Assembly (NCBI GenBank): GCA_017164015.1
Contig: CP071065.1
Coordinates: 5,123,918-5,187,917, forward strand
DNA: 64,000 bases
From: Nostoc sp. UHCC 0702
GTDB lineage: Bacteria; Cyanobacteriota; Cyanobacteriia; Cyanobacteriales; Nostocaceae
Direction: 5' to 3'
The notes beneath the pieces are model-generated. The model was given only the letters and a program-made list of their open reading frames with translations. It was not told where the DNA came from and made no database searches. A program made the translations under genes and the position numbers. Numbering within the stretch: position 1 is the stretch's first letter; each line of letters opens with the position of its first letter. Positions 25,736-35,332 of this stretch are shown here, one piece after another.

Positions 25736-25884
25736 ATATCATGTCCGTTTAAACACTTATGATATCTGTGGAGGTCGGTAATTGGGAATTGGTAATTGGT
25801 TTTGAGTATTACCTATTACCCATTACCCATTACCTATTACCAAGCAAACCGACTATATCGTAAGTAATTAGCCGAACTTGATAT
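25736..25884. mobile_element. Small palindromic element, type A copy 2
   Basis: 149 bp with the same arms as the copy at 6186 (ATATCATGTCCG, GAACTTGATAT). Both flanking bases are G. It lies between scyA and scyB and could affect transcript structure within the cluster. Confidence 0.87.
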
Positions 25885-25959
25885 GATTGGTTTCAACTGG
25901 TCGGCGACAAGAGTGCTTTATCATTACGAGTTTTAACCCAGTCCCCAGTCCCTTTTAAA

Positions 25960-27861
25960 TCAAACTAATGGGAATGAAACTGCTTTGGCTGGAGTTTTTA
26001 CTGGGCTTGATTTGATTCCTTGTGCTGCTAAACTCTTGTTACGTCCACCAGAGGGTGCAGGTCTATCGGGGTCAATCACTACGTCGATTAAAAAGGGACT
26101 CTTTGAAGCGATCGCTTGTTCTAGTGCTGCTTCAATGTCTGACTCTCTGACGATACCAACTGCTTCTGCACCCATAGCACGAGCAATCATGGCAAAGTTG
26201 GTTACTGGCATGGTAGCGTCTGCACCTTTTAATCCCAATATTTGCATCCCTTGATGACACATGTTGTAACGTGCATCGTTGAGTACAATCCAGATGGCAG
26301 GAATTTTGTATTTGACGGCTGTGCTGATTTCGTTATTCATCAGCATTGCACCATCGCCGACAATGGCTACAGCTTTGCCCTCACGCCCTAATGCTGCACC
26401 CAAAACTCCGGTGACGGCGTGACCCATTGCACCAACTCCGGTGCTAACTCGGTAACGATTGGTTTGGGGAAATTGCAGCAGGTGAGTTGACCAAGTGAAG
26501 GAGTTACCGCACTCTGCCATGACTACTGCGTCGCTACCCTCAACAATGACTTTTTGAATTGCTGCCATCAACATTTCTGGTCGCACTGGATAGTCTATAT
26601 CTAAATCTAGTGCTACGGTTTCGCGTTCTGGACGAGGTAACAACAAAGCTGTAGAATCTACACGAGTCTCTGGGAAGTGCTGCAACAGTTCTTGCATATA
26701 GGCTTTGGTGTCAGACCGAACCGAGAAGGTTTCAGCGTATGGATAAGCTACTCCTGGAACTTCTGGGTCAATGTCTACATGTATGAAGCCTCCTTTGGGA
26801 ACCATTATCGGACTCCAGAAAGAGGTTGGTTCGCCTAGGCGGGTTCCAAGTACGAGTGTGCGTAGTGGCGGCTGTTGTTGCATGTAGTTAAAGACGGATG
26901 CATGACCACCTAAACCTGTGACACCTACAAATTGAGGATGATCTTCGGGAAAGATGCCTTTGCCACGGGGAGAACACATCACCGCAGCGCCAGTTTTCTC
27001 TGCCAATTGGCGGATTTCTTCTGCTGCATGACGCGCACCGAAACCTACCCAAATGGCAAAGGGGCCAGCTGATAGTAACTCTACTGATTTGGCGATCGCT
27101 TGTTTGTGAGGTGCAATCACAGAATAAGGAATATCTAGTTGTGGCCACGATACATCTTCAACTAAACTGGTCTGCACACCAGTAGGAATGCTCAAATGTG
27201 CAACAAATCCTCCTGGTTGCGCTAAGGCTAACGCAAGTTTGCGAAAAATTTGGGGAAGTTGTGCAGCAGATTCAACGGTGATTGCATAGTTGAATAATGC
27301 TCCTGGAGTAAAGATTCCCCCACTGGGTAATGTGTAGGTGCTGGTTTCCTGAATTGCCCAACGTCCACGCTGCGGTGCTGAGGTACAAGCCGACAATAAA
27401 ATTATCTTTGCACCTTCACCACGGGCAGCAAATAAGCCTGTTAGCGCGTTGGTAATACCCGGCCCGGCTGTGGTGAACACGACGGTGGGACGGTTGCTGG
27501 CAAAGTAGGCTTCCACTGCGGCAAAAGCAGCCCCAGCCTCATGACGGAAGTTCAACACCTCGATGCTGCTATTTGACAGCGCACCCCAAAGGCTGGCCAT
27601 TGCACCCCCTGCAACACCAAATGCATAGCCTACTCCCAAACTTACTAGCATCTGGGCTACAGCATCTGCAACTGAAAGTGCTGGGGCTGCTTCATTGTGC
27701 AAAAAAGCTTGGGTTGCTGCATTTTTTTCCAAGGTATCAAGCTGATGGGAATCATCTGACGCAGATTCCACATACTTACCGTTTGGTGAATATTCCTTGT
27801 AGACCTCAGTGGTCATGAGAGGAGACTTTGAACTTGTATAGTTTTTACTCATTGCTTTCAC
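25960..27861 (-). CDS. scyA: ScyA, thiamine diphosphate-dependent coupling enzyme
   Basis: A 633-residue acetolactate synthase homologue. The catalytic glutamate is in NFRHEAGAAFAAVEAY, AGPGITNALTG is typical of the N-domain, and the C-terminal ThDP motif is GDGAMLMNNEIS to VLNDARYN. In scytonemin synthesis it joins indole-3-pyruvate and p-hydroxyphenylpyruvate to a beta-ketoacid. The N-terminus is about 60 residues longer than simple acetolactate synthases. Start: GTG 27861 with GGA nearby, or ATG 27852; the choice does not affect the domain. It is the first gene of the minus-strand cluster. Its promoter should lie in the 1.1-kb region shared with the divergent kinase gene. Confidence 0.93.
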   Translation of the reverse strand: MKAMSKNYTSSKSPLMTTEVYKEYSPNGKYVESASDDSHQLDTLEKNAATQAFLHNEAAPALSVADAVAQMLVSLGVGYAFGVAGGAMASLWGALSNSSIEVLNFRHEAGAAFAAVEAYFASNRPTVVFTTAGPGITNALTGLFAARGEGAKIILLSACTSAPQRGRWAIQETSTYTLPSGGIFTPGALFNYAITVESAAQLPQIFRKLALALAQPGGFVAHLSIPTGVQTSLVEDVSWPQLDIPYSVIAPHKQAIAKSVELLSAGPFAIWVGFGARHAAEEIRQLAEKTGAAVMCSPRGKGIFPEDHPQFVGVTGLGGHASVFNYMQQQPPLRTLVLGTRLGEPTSFWSPIMVPKGGFIHVDIDPEVPGVAYPYAETFSVRSDTKAYMQELLQHFPETRVDSTALLLPRPERETVALDLDIDYPVRPEMLMAAIQKVIVEGSDAVVMAECGNSFTWSTHLLQFPQTNRYRVSTGVGAMGHAVTGVLGAALGREGKAVAIVGDGAMLMNNEISTAVKYKIPAIWIVLNDARYNMCHQGMQILGLKGADATMPVTNFAMIARAMGAEAVGIVRESDIEAALEQAIASKSPFLIDVVIDPDRPAPSGGRNKSLAAQGIKSSPVKTPAKAVSFPLV

Positions 27862-29018
27862 TTAATTCCAAATACTTGCACTAAGCTGGAGAACTTAGAT
27901 TTACACTGCTGAAATATTTAATACAAACAATTTTGCGGATTTTTACGGGTATGGCCGAGACTAGTCGATAAAAAAGACTGTCAATTGTTGCTTCTAAGCC
28001 TGTCACCGGAAAACTTCTTCAGAAAAGTCAAATAATCAAGGCTGTGCTTCTAAAAATTAGAATATCGGAGATAACAACCTGTTTACAATGAAAAATCTTT
28101 TGATGAGGATGTCAATTCTTTCGTTCATGTTTGACTAAATACATTACTATATTAGCGAAATATTTAGGTTAAGGCTTGGTTATAATATTTCAGTCAGCTG
28201 TATCAGATTGAGTTGAACATTCATTGATTACTATTAAGTATGGAACTTACAATCCATACCCTATGACTAAGTATAAGGCAGGAAGCAGAAGGCAAAAGCT
28301 TGTCACTGAGCAAGTTTCTGTAGTTGGCATTTTATATTTAACATCTCGGCTTCGCTCGATGTTAAAGCTGAGCGAAGCCGAAGCTTTAATTATGTGCAGC
28401 TACTTAGTCCATACTAATTCGATATAAATCAAATCTGTGAAATTATTTCAAGGCAAATTATAAAATATTACCAGTCTTGATGTTATGACTAAACGCTCCC
28501 TGAATTATTTTTTTGTAGTTCGCAATACATGTATTTTTAACATTTTCTATTTCATATGGTAGAAAACCAAGTCATAAGAAAAAAATTAAAAATCTATTTC
28601 TTATGGTAGATGATTTATTTCTTTTTATATAAGTGTAAAATTTTTTAGGTATAAATAACTACTATAAAAATGATATTAGTTAAGAAATTGCCTAAGAAAA
28701 ATGTATTTCTTATGACGGATGACTCAGCATATTCTGCTATAGTTAAATCTTGATGGAAAAGTTAAGAATAATTAAGAAAATGAGGAAAATTACAAAACAA
28801 CACAAACTTTACCGAATCTTTATAACTGATGGTTATTAGACCCGCTACGCTATTGCCAGATGAGAGAATGTTAAGATTTTCTCGATTTGTCACAAGGCGA
28901 TCGCTTCCTTAAACCTCGAAAATCACAGGCTGTGCTTGGTATGTGATGGACAATTTGAGGAAGTTGTGATTATGAACTCATAAATACGGTTATAGTGCCG
29001 ACTTAATTACGTAGGGGT
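27862..29018. promoter_or_regulatory. Divergent control region between scyA and the sensor kinase
   Basis: 1157 bases, AT-rich and without a convincing gene (a plus frame at 28224-28427 is short and runs through a repeat). It must hold the promoters of scyA and of the kinase. It contains a short palindromic repeat at 28335-28390 that recurs at 54240-54294. I could not pick out a binding site for the AraC-type regulator. Confidence 0.5.
28335..28390. repeat. Short palindromic repeat, type D copy 1
   Basis: CTCGGCTTCGCTC and GAGCGAAGCCGA form a stem around ATGTTAAAGCT. The same unit with one change is at 54240-54294. Confidence 0.8.
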
Positions 29019-30995
29019 ATGAATTCTGACGACTATACGTTAATTCAATCCGGCTCTCAACGGCGACTAGAGCCACAACTAGAGTTGGAATTTGGTCATT
29101 TCCTGATTAATCAGTGTGTGGATGCTGCCTTTTGTCTGGGAGCAAACGCACAATTTCTCTACGTTAATGATGCAACTTGCCGCATGTTGGAGTATTCCCG
29201 TGAGGAATTACTAGCCATGACACTGCACGACATAGATATAGACTTTCCACTGCACAATTGGTCAGAACAATGGCGAACTCTTGCCAAATCTGGCTTACAG
29301 AAGCCTCTCACTTTTAAATCTCGCTATCAGACAAAAGCAGGTCGGTTATTTTTGGTGGAAATATCCCTTACCTATGTACAATCCCAAGGCAGAGAATTTG
29401 GCTGTGCCTTTGTGCATGAGAAGAGTGATGAAATCGTAGAGTTGAGCGTGCAAAAGTGGATTGATGAATTGAGAGAAGCCAAAAACCATCTTCAACAGGA
29501 AGTTTCTCAACTGAAGAAAAAGGAGGCAGAACTAGGAACATCTTTGTCCTTACTTTCCTCTACCCTTGAGTCTACTGCGATCGGTATAGTTGCAGTTAAC
29601 TTTGATGGGGATATTCTGAGTTTGAATCAGAAATTTCTGGATATGTGGCAGATTCCAGAGTCACTGATGCTATCCAAAAAATGCCCTCGGTGCAAAGCCT
29701 TTTTTGAGAGCCAATTAAAAGACCCAGAAGCCTTTGCACGGCTGGTTTGGGAAGTTTCCAGCCAGTCTGATTTCGAGAGCTACGACATATTAGAGTTGAA
29801 GGATGGGAGAGTCTTTGCACACTATTCCAAACCTCACTGGTTAGGTGACCAAATTATTGGTAGGGTATGGAGCATTTGGGACATTACGGAGTCCAAACGC
29901 ACTGAAGAAGCATTGCGGTTGAACGAATCGAGATTTCGGACTTTGGCAGAAACAACAGATGCTAGCACTTTTTTGATTCGAGGTACGCAGCTTTGCTACA
30001 TAAATCCGGCGGTGGAGCAACTTACCGGCTACACAAAAGCCGAACTACTAAATAACTTTGATATTCGCCGACTAATTAAAAACAAAAAACGCAGACAGGT
30101 ACGCAACCAAAGCCAAGCAGGTAACTTTGAATATCAAGAGATGAGAATTCTGACAAAAAACGGCACCGAGCGCTGGCTAGCTTGTGCGGTAGCAAAACTG
30201 GAAGGTGTGCTGGATTTTGGAGGACAACAAATCGAACTAATCACAGGGATTGATATTACTGATTATAAATATGCACAATCAGATCTGAACCAGGCTTTAG
30301 AACAAGCCAAACAACTCAGCGAACTCAGAGCCAGCTTTCTTTCTATGGTTTGCCATCAATTCCGTACTCCACTCAATATAGTTTCATTTTCTAATAGCTT
30401 AATAAAAGAACAAGTAGACAAACGGACAGAGAAGAAAATACAACCATTACTCGATCATGTTGAAACAGCCACCAAACAAATCAGCCAGATGTTGGATGAT
30501 ATATTGTTATTCTCTAAAGCAGAAGCAGCAAAACTACACTTTGAGCCACAACCGCTGGAAATAGTCCAGTTCTGTAATGATTTAGTGGCACAAATGCAGA
30601 TGAGCATTAGCCAAAAACCAATTAATTTTGTCAGTAAACTGAACTCTTTAACAGCCTGGATAGATAAAAAATTGCTAGAGCCAATTTTGAAGAATTTGCT
30701 TGAAAATGCAAGTAAGTATTCTCCATCCCATAGTGTGGTTGATTTTGACCTCTCTTGCCAGGGTGAGAATTTAATTTTTCAGGTCAAAGATAGAGGAATA
30801 GGCATTCCGGTAGTAGATCAACAACGATTATTTGAGCCATTCTATAGAGGCAGTAACGTCGATAATATACCTGGTACTGGATTAGGGTTATCAATTCTCA
30901 AAACTCTTGTAGACTTACATGGCGGTCAAGTCACTGTGGAAAGTGAAATTGGTGTGGGTACTACATTTACTGTGATGCTGCCATTAGTCGAGTAA
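29019..30995 (+). CDS. PAS-domain sensor histidine kinase of the scytonemin locus
   Basis: A 658-residue cytosolic kinase without clear membrane helices. It has three PAS-like domains at about residues 25-125, 180-285 and 300-415, with a coiled coil near 145-175. A HisKA domain (phospho-His in VCHQFRTPLN, near residue 446) and an HATPase_c domain (N box LLENASKYSP, G boxes DRGIGIP and GTGLGLSIL) follow. GTAGGGGT precedes the ATG. The divergent position next to scyA and the response regulator downstream match the two-component pair beside the N. punctiforme scytonemin cluster. It probably reads a UV- or redox-related cue; the signal is unknown. Confidence 0.92.
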   Translation: MNSDDYTLIQSGSQRRLEPQLELEFGHFLINQCVDAAFCLGANAQFLYVNDATCRMLEYSREELLAMTLHDIDIDFPLHNWSEQWRTLAKSGLQKPLTFKSRYQTKAGRLFLVEISLTYVQSQGREFGCAFVHEKSDEIVELSVQKWIDELREAKNHLQQEVSQLKKKEAELGTSLSLLSSTLESTAIGIVAVNFDGDILSLNQKFLDMWQIPESLMLSKKCPRCKAFFESQLKDPEAFARLVWEVSSQSDFESYDILELKDGRVFAHYSKPHWLGDQIIGRVWSIWDITESKRTEEALRLNESRFRTLAETTDASTFLIRGTQLCYINPAVEQLTGYTKAELLNNFDIRRLIKNKKRRQVRNQSQAGNFEYQEMRILTKNGTERWLACAVAKLEGVLDFGGQQIELITGIDITDYKYAQSDLNQALEQAKQLSELRASFLSMVCHQFRTPLNIVSFSNSLIKEQVDKRTEKKIQPLLDHVETATKQISQMLDDILLFSKAEAAKLHFEPQPLEIVQFCNDLVAQMQMSISQKPINFVSKLNSLTAWIDKKLLEPILKNLLENASKYSPSHSVVDFDLSCQGENLIFQVKDRGIGIPVVDQQRLFEPFYRGSNVDNIPGTGLGLSILKTLVDLHGGQVTVESEIGVGTTFTVMLPLVE

Positions 30996-31060
30996 CAGTC
31001 AATAGTCAATAGTCAATAGTCAATAGTCAATAGTCAATAGTCAATAGTCAATAGTCATCT
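30996..31060. repeat. CAATAGT tandem repeat
   Basis: About nine 7-base units (AGTCAAT) lie between the kinase and response regulator genes. Confidence 0.92.
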
Positions 31061-31086
31061 AGAGAAAAAGTTATCGTTGTAGAAAA

Positions 31087-31935
31087 ATGATATACGAATC
31101 AGCAAAAAAAATTCTTGTAATTGAAGATGATGCAGTTACCCGCAATCTTTTCTTAAGGGGACTCCAGACAAAAGGTTTTGATGTGATAACTGCTGAAAAT
31201 GGTCTTCTTGGTATAGAGCAAGCACAACAGCATCTACCTGACTTAGTGATTTGCGATATTATAATGCCTAAAATGGATGGTTACAGCGTTTTAAGTGCGT
31301 TGCGTCAAAATCCTCTGACGGCGATTATTCCTTTTATTTTTCTGACTGGTAGTGACACTAGGGCGTCTGTTCGCAAAGGCATGGACTTAGGAGCAGATGA
31401 CTATGTTACCAAACCCTCTACACTAGAAGAATTGGTCAGAGCGATCGCCAGCCGACTGCGAAAGCAAGCTAAATTCCAAGACTGGTGCGCCACTGACTTC
31501 AACAAACCTACAAAACCAGTATCCCTAGTTCAAACTTCAGCGATCGCACAAGACATTGACGAAGCTATTCCCTTTGATCAGTTTACCTTTCCCAGCGATC
31601 CCGAATTAAAAAAAGTTTTCAACTTTATCGAAGACTATTATCACCAAGGAATTACTCTGTCTGATGTCGCTGTTGCAGTTGGTTACTCACCAGCTTACTT
31701 AACTAACCGAGTAGCAAAGCAAACAGGAGAGACCGTAAACAACTGGATTGTCAAACGTCGCATGGCCGGAGCTCGTTTCTTACTCCAAAATAATAACCAG
31801 ACAGTCGAGCAAATAGCTACAGCACTAGGCTATCAAAGTGTCTGTCATTTCTCTCGCCAGTTTCGTCAACATCACGGCTTACCACCCGATGCTTGGCGCA
31901 AACAGCATCAAGGCACTTTGGCAAAACAGGCATAA
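31087..31935 (+). CDS. Response regulator with AraC-type DNA-binding domain
   Basis: A 282-residue protein. The receiver domain spans residues 1-125 with the acidic pocket EDD, the phospho-accepting Asp in CDIIMPKMDG, and the conserved Lys in DDYVTKPS. The C-terminal AraC/XylS domain (residues about 185-275) has two helix-turn-helix units, SDVAVAVGYSPAYLTN and EQIATALGYQSVCHFS. It is paired with the kinase 90 bases upstream and probably activates the scytonemin operon on the other strand, as its counterpart is believed to do in N. punctiforme. Binding sites were not identified. Confidence 0.93.
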   Translation: MIYESAKKILVIEDDAVTRNLFLRGLQTKGFDVITAENGLLGIEQAQQHLPDLVICDIIMPKMDGYSVLSALRQNPLTAIIPFIFLTGSDTRASVRKGMDLGADDYVTKPSTLEELVRAIASRLRKQAKFQDWCATDFNKPTKPVSLVQTSAIAQDIDEAIPFDQFTFPSDPELKKVFNFIEDYYHQGITLSDVAVAVGYSPAYLTNRVAKQTGETVNNWIVKRRMAGARFLLQNNNQTVEQIATALGYQSVCHFSRQFRQHHGLPPDAWRKQHQGTLAKQA

Positions 31936-31939
31936 CTTC

Positions 31940-32155
31940 ATACAATTGATGACTGATAATTGATGACTGATAATTGATAACTGATAATTGATAACTGATA
32001 ATTGATGACTGATGATTGATGACTGTTAGCATCGGCATTAATGATTCTTCCTCATCCCCCCTGCACCCCTTCTCCCCTGCACCCCTTCTCCCCTGCACCC
32101 CTGCTCCCCTGCACCCCTGCTCCCCCGCTCCCCCACTCCCCCGCTCCCCCACTTG
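31940..32155. repeat. TGATAACTGATAATT and CCCCTGCTCCCCTGCA repeats
   Basis: Two consecutive arrays, A/T-rich 7-mers then C-rich 8-mers, lie between the response regulator and the small membrane protein gene. Confidence 0.88.
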
Positions 32156-32187
32156 CCAATATAGCAACTTGAAAGTAAACAGACCCG

Positions 32188-32463
32188 TTATTCAGATTCT
32201 TGAGCATCTTTAACAGGATTAGCTATTTTAAAAGAAATCGAGGGAGAAGATTGAGTTGGTAAATCTAACCGGGGTTGTTCGGATGATGTGTCGATAGTTG
32301 CATCAGTGAAGTAAGAGCCAATAATCTTGTCATAGTTAGAAGCAACTGCTAAAAAAGCCCCTCCTAAAATATAGATAGGCAATGGCAGAGAAAATTCTTG
32401 TAACCAGTCAAAAAATTCTGCCAAGGCGAACAGCACTAAAAAGCAGGCAAGCCAAACCCTCAT
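32188..32463 (-). CDS. Small membrane protein, unknown function
   Basis: A 91-residue protein with two hydrophobic stretches, WLACFLVLFALAEFF (residues about 4-18) and LPIYILGGAFLAVA (about 28-41), then a polar tail rich in Ser, Pro and Asp. This looks like a small inner-membrane protein. I chose ATG 32463, just before the first hydrophobic helix; an upstream start at 32484 adds seven residues. I do not recognise a family with a known role. It is transcribed towards the response regulator and is not obviously part of either neighbouring system. Confidence 0.68.
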   Translation of the reverse strand: MRVWLACFLVLFALAEFFDWLQEFSLPLPIYILGGAFLAVASNYDKIIGSYFTDATIDTSSEQPRLDLPTQSSPSISFKIANPVKDAQESE

Positions 32464-32645
32464 TTTTCCATCCCCCGCGTGCAACTGACTCTACTTATAG
32501 CGTAGACAGTTTCCATAATACTTGATGTTGACTCTAGCTCATTCAGTGACAACTTTTAAAAAAGACTGACCTATGTAGGTGCGATCGCTTCAGAGAGTCA
32601 GGTACTATCAAGCAGTAAAATTCTAACCTTCATTTTTCATGCTTT

Positions 32646-32790
32646 ATATCATGTCCTTTGCTTATTACTTATTAAAACCGAAGAACCCCAGCAAAAGCTA
32701 CGCTTTCACTGCCCTCCTCGTCAACGGGGAGGGGTTGGGGGTGGGGTGCAATGACTGTGGTAATCATAACTAATTAACCGGACATGATAT
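32646..32790. mobile_element. Small palindromic element, type B copy 2
   Basis: 145 bp with termini ATATCATGTCC and GGACATGATAT. The inner part has CCTCCTCGTC/GGGGAGGGG repeats. Both flanking bases are T. It lies in the otherwise empty 32464-32892 gap. Confidence 0.85.
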
Positions 32791-32892
32791 TATCAGTCTC
32801 CACGAACTAACCAATAAAAAGTATGCCGTCGCAATTCTTCCTTGCTGACAGTCATCAGCTATCAGCCAACAAATAATTTATTTATAGTCCCC

Positions 32893-33957
32893 CTACTTTT
32901 CACTAATGAGTGTTGGGGGAGTAATGGCTGCATATTCTTTAGGTGTTAGCAGTGCTTCTTGAACATCAATCTTTTTAGGCAATATTTTTTCATTATAGAA
33001 TAAATCTGCAATGCGCTGTTGGTCTTTCATTAATTCTGGTGTAATTCCTTTCAATCGATTATTAGAACGTCCAGAAATTATCTCTTGAATGGGTAGATCA
33101 ATTTTGAGTATAGGTGCTATTAACTTAGCCACTTCCTTACGGTTTGCTTCAGCCCACTGACCATTTTTATCAATCTCTTCCAAAATGATCCGGACTAATT
33201 CTGGATTGTCCTTAGCAAACTCGCGTGTTCCTATATAATATCCCCCTGGAGTACCGATATTTTTGCCATCTCTTAGCACACGCGCGCCGTGAAGTTTTTC
33301 TACCAAAGCTAAGTGAGGATCACCAGTAACCCAAACTGGAATAGTCCCTTGAATAAACGCACCACGGGCTTCAACATTAGGCATACTCAGGACTTGAATA
33401 TCACTATATTTTAAGCCCACTTCTTTCAAAGCTTGAATGATAAAATAGTGAGAAGCAGAACCTTTTTGGAAGACAACTTTTTGACCTTTAATTTCAGCTA
33501 AAGTCTTAAGAGGAGAACCTTTAGGGACAACAATTGCACTTGCTGCACCTGAAGTTGGAGTAATTCTTCTACCAGCAAGATAAACAATTCTTGCACCAGC
33601 AGCTTGGGCAAAGATAGGAGGAGTTTCTCCTACTGAACCTACATCAATTTTGCCGACATTCATGGCTTCCATGAGTTGTGGCCCTTGAGCAAATTGTGCC
33701 CACTCTACTTTGACACCCAAAGGTTCCAAACGTTTTTCTAAAACTCCTCTTACCCTCACAATATCACCAGAACTTTGGTATCCCATTCGTAACACTTTTG
33801 TTTTAATGTTGATAGCTTTTTCCCCTACTGTATCTGCTTTAGGGCTGGTTGAAGTACAACTAATTAAGCTAGTAGATAAAGCTAAAAACCCAGGCATGAT
33901 ATATAATGCTACTCTACGGATTAATGTTGATTTAATATTTATGTAATTGGTAAGCAT
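32893..33957 (-). CDS. SsuA/TauA-like sulfonate-binding lipoprotein (1)
   Basis: A 354-residue periplasmic binding protein of the NMT1/SsuA family. The lipobox is SLISC, with the acylated cysteine near residue 34. Domain motifs are LEPLGVKVEWAQFAQGPQLMEAM, GKIDVGSVGETPPIFAQAAG and LKGxKVxFQKGSASHY-like sequence. GAGGG lies 7 bases before ATG 33957. It presumably delivers an organosulfonate to an ABC permease; the nearest permease and ATPase are 17 kb away at 50826 and 51757. It is one of four such proteins in this island and is most similar to the one at 35333. The ligand cannot be read from the sequence. Confidence 0.9.
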   Translation of the reverse strand: MLTNYINIKSTLIRRVALYIMPGFLALSTSLISCTSTSPKADTVGEKAINIKTKVLRMGYQSSGDIVRVRGVLEKRLEPLGVKVEWAQFAQGPQLMEAMNVGKIDVGSVGETPPIFAQAAGARIVYLAGRRITPTSGAASAIVVPKGSPLKTLAEIKGQKVVFQKGSASHYFIIQALKEVGLKYSDIQVLSMPNVEARGAFIQGTIPVWVTGDPHLALVEKLHGARVLRDGKNIGTPGGYYIGTREFAKDNPELVRIILEEIDKNGQWAEANRKEVAKLIAPILKIDLPIQEIISGRSNNRLKGITPELMKDQQRIADLFYNEKILPKKIDVQEALLTPKEYAAITPPTLISEK

Positions 33958-34414
33958 TTTTTAACCCTCAGACAATTTTAAATTAATACAATTTTATTGG
34001 TTAAATTCCAAATAAATTTAGTTAAAACATTAAAGCTACTCATAAAATTAATAGATATTTTATATCTCATCAATAAATTATTTATGCAATCATGATATTA
34101 ATTTAATTGTGAAATTTAACATGATTGAGCTTGGAACAAAGTGTTTTTAAATACTTATTTTTATAATAAAATTGATTATTTAAATATAATTCTTATTCTA
34201 GTTTATATAGAAAATTGCACTTGACTAATTGCATCGTATAAACCATTTCTTAATTGCCTCGAAAATTTTCATTAATAAATATAATTCTAGTTAATACAAA
34301 AAGTGAGAATTTCAAATATCCTCTAAGATTTGAGAAAGTGGAGTGAGCATAACCCACTCCACAATAAAGCACGCGGTAGATAGAAAGCTAAAAATTTAGG
34401 CTTGAACCTAAAGC
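33958..34414. other. AT-rich intergenic region
   Basis: No gene seen. GTGGAGTG and CACTCCAC around 34339-34362 form a hairpin without a T run, which may end transcription of the dioxygenase gene. Confidence 0.45.
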
Positions 34415-35278
34415 CTAAAAGGGGCGACTACCTGCAAGGCTAACTCGCCTCATCACCCGACGTTCATTCGGATCAAATGCTTGACGGTAGTGTAACGTAG
34501 CTTGATTATCCCAGTAGACAATATCACCTACAGACCATTTGTGTTGGTAATAAAACTGAGGTTGATTCAGATGTTCTCTCAACTGTTCAATCAATTCTGC
34601 TCCCTCTTGTGGTTCTAAGCCAACAACTTCAACTTCAGTTGCATAGTCTAGATAGAGGATTTTTTTACCACTTTCAGGATGTGTCCGCACCAGAGGATGG
34701 GAAAATACAGGACTAGTTAGAGGAATGTTGCGATCTAAACGATACTTTGAGCGAGGTGCATTCTGATCACGTAAAAATGGATTATAGGTAATCAACTGCA
34801 AATCTGCAATCCTTTGTTTGGTTGCTTCATCTAAAGTCTCATAAGCCAAATTGAGATTCAACCAATAAGTATCTCCACCCTGAGAAGGTACTTCCAAAGC
34901 ATATAGCAGTGAACCGCTAGAAGGCTTAGGAGTCCAATGGTGGTCGGAATGAAAAGCTAATTCTCCAGTACCGGTGTAGCCGCCATCAACATTGGAGATG
35001 GGAATCACTACCGGAGTTACTCCCGGTTGAGAAGCTAACACTGGAATATCGTCTGGTGGTACATAGAGGTCGCCAAAGTAAAATGCAAAGTTCAACAACT
35101 GTTCATCAGTGAGTTTTTGCTCTTTAAATATTAAAATGTGGGAATCCCGCAGTGCTTGCTTTAGTTGCAAAATAACTTCAGGTGCAACCGGTTGGCTAGC
35201 ATCAAGCCCAGTCACCACCGCCCCCAATGGCCCAGCAGTAGAAGTGATTTTAAATTCTGTTAAAGTCAAACTAGGCAT
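34415..35278 (-). CDS. TauD/TfdA-family Fe(II)/2-oxoglutarate dioxygenase
   Basis: A 287-residue enzyme. The iron-binding HxD is in AFHSDHHWTPKPSSG and the distal His in NQATLHYRQAF, with the 2-oxoglutarate-binding Arg in the RRVMRRVSLAG stretch. TauD uses 2-oxoglutarate and oxygen to hydroxylate taurine next to the sulfonate so that sulfite leaves. Relatives act on other sulfonates, sulfate esters and herbicides. GGAG lies 6 bases before the ATG. It lies between two sulfonate-binding lipoprotein genes, which supports a role in sulfur release. Substrate unknown. Confidence 0.9.
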   Translation of the reverse strand: MPSLTLTEFKITSTAGPLGAVVTGLDASQPVAPEVILQLKQALRDSHILIFKEQKLTDEQLLNFAFYFGDLYVPPDDIPVLASQPGVTPVVIPISNVDGGYTGTGELAFHSDHHWTPKPSSGSLLYALEVPSQGGDTYWLNLNLAYETLDEATKQRIADLQLITYNPFLRDQNAPRSKYRLDRNIPLTSPVFSHPLVRTHPESGKKILYLDYATEVEVVGLEPQEGAELIEQLREHLNQPQFYYQHKWSVGDIVYWDNQATLHYRQAFDPNERRVMRRVSLAGSRPF

Positions 35279-35332
35279 TATATTCTCCTGACTTCATAAA
35301 TTTCAATTTTTAATTCACTGAAAGGTAAAAAG

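Noticed and set aside
28224..28427. A 67-residue plus frame upstream of the kinase
   Set aside because: Its second half is the type D palindromic repeat; no ribosome site or domain.
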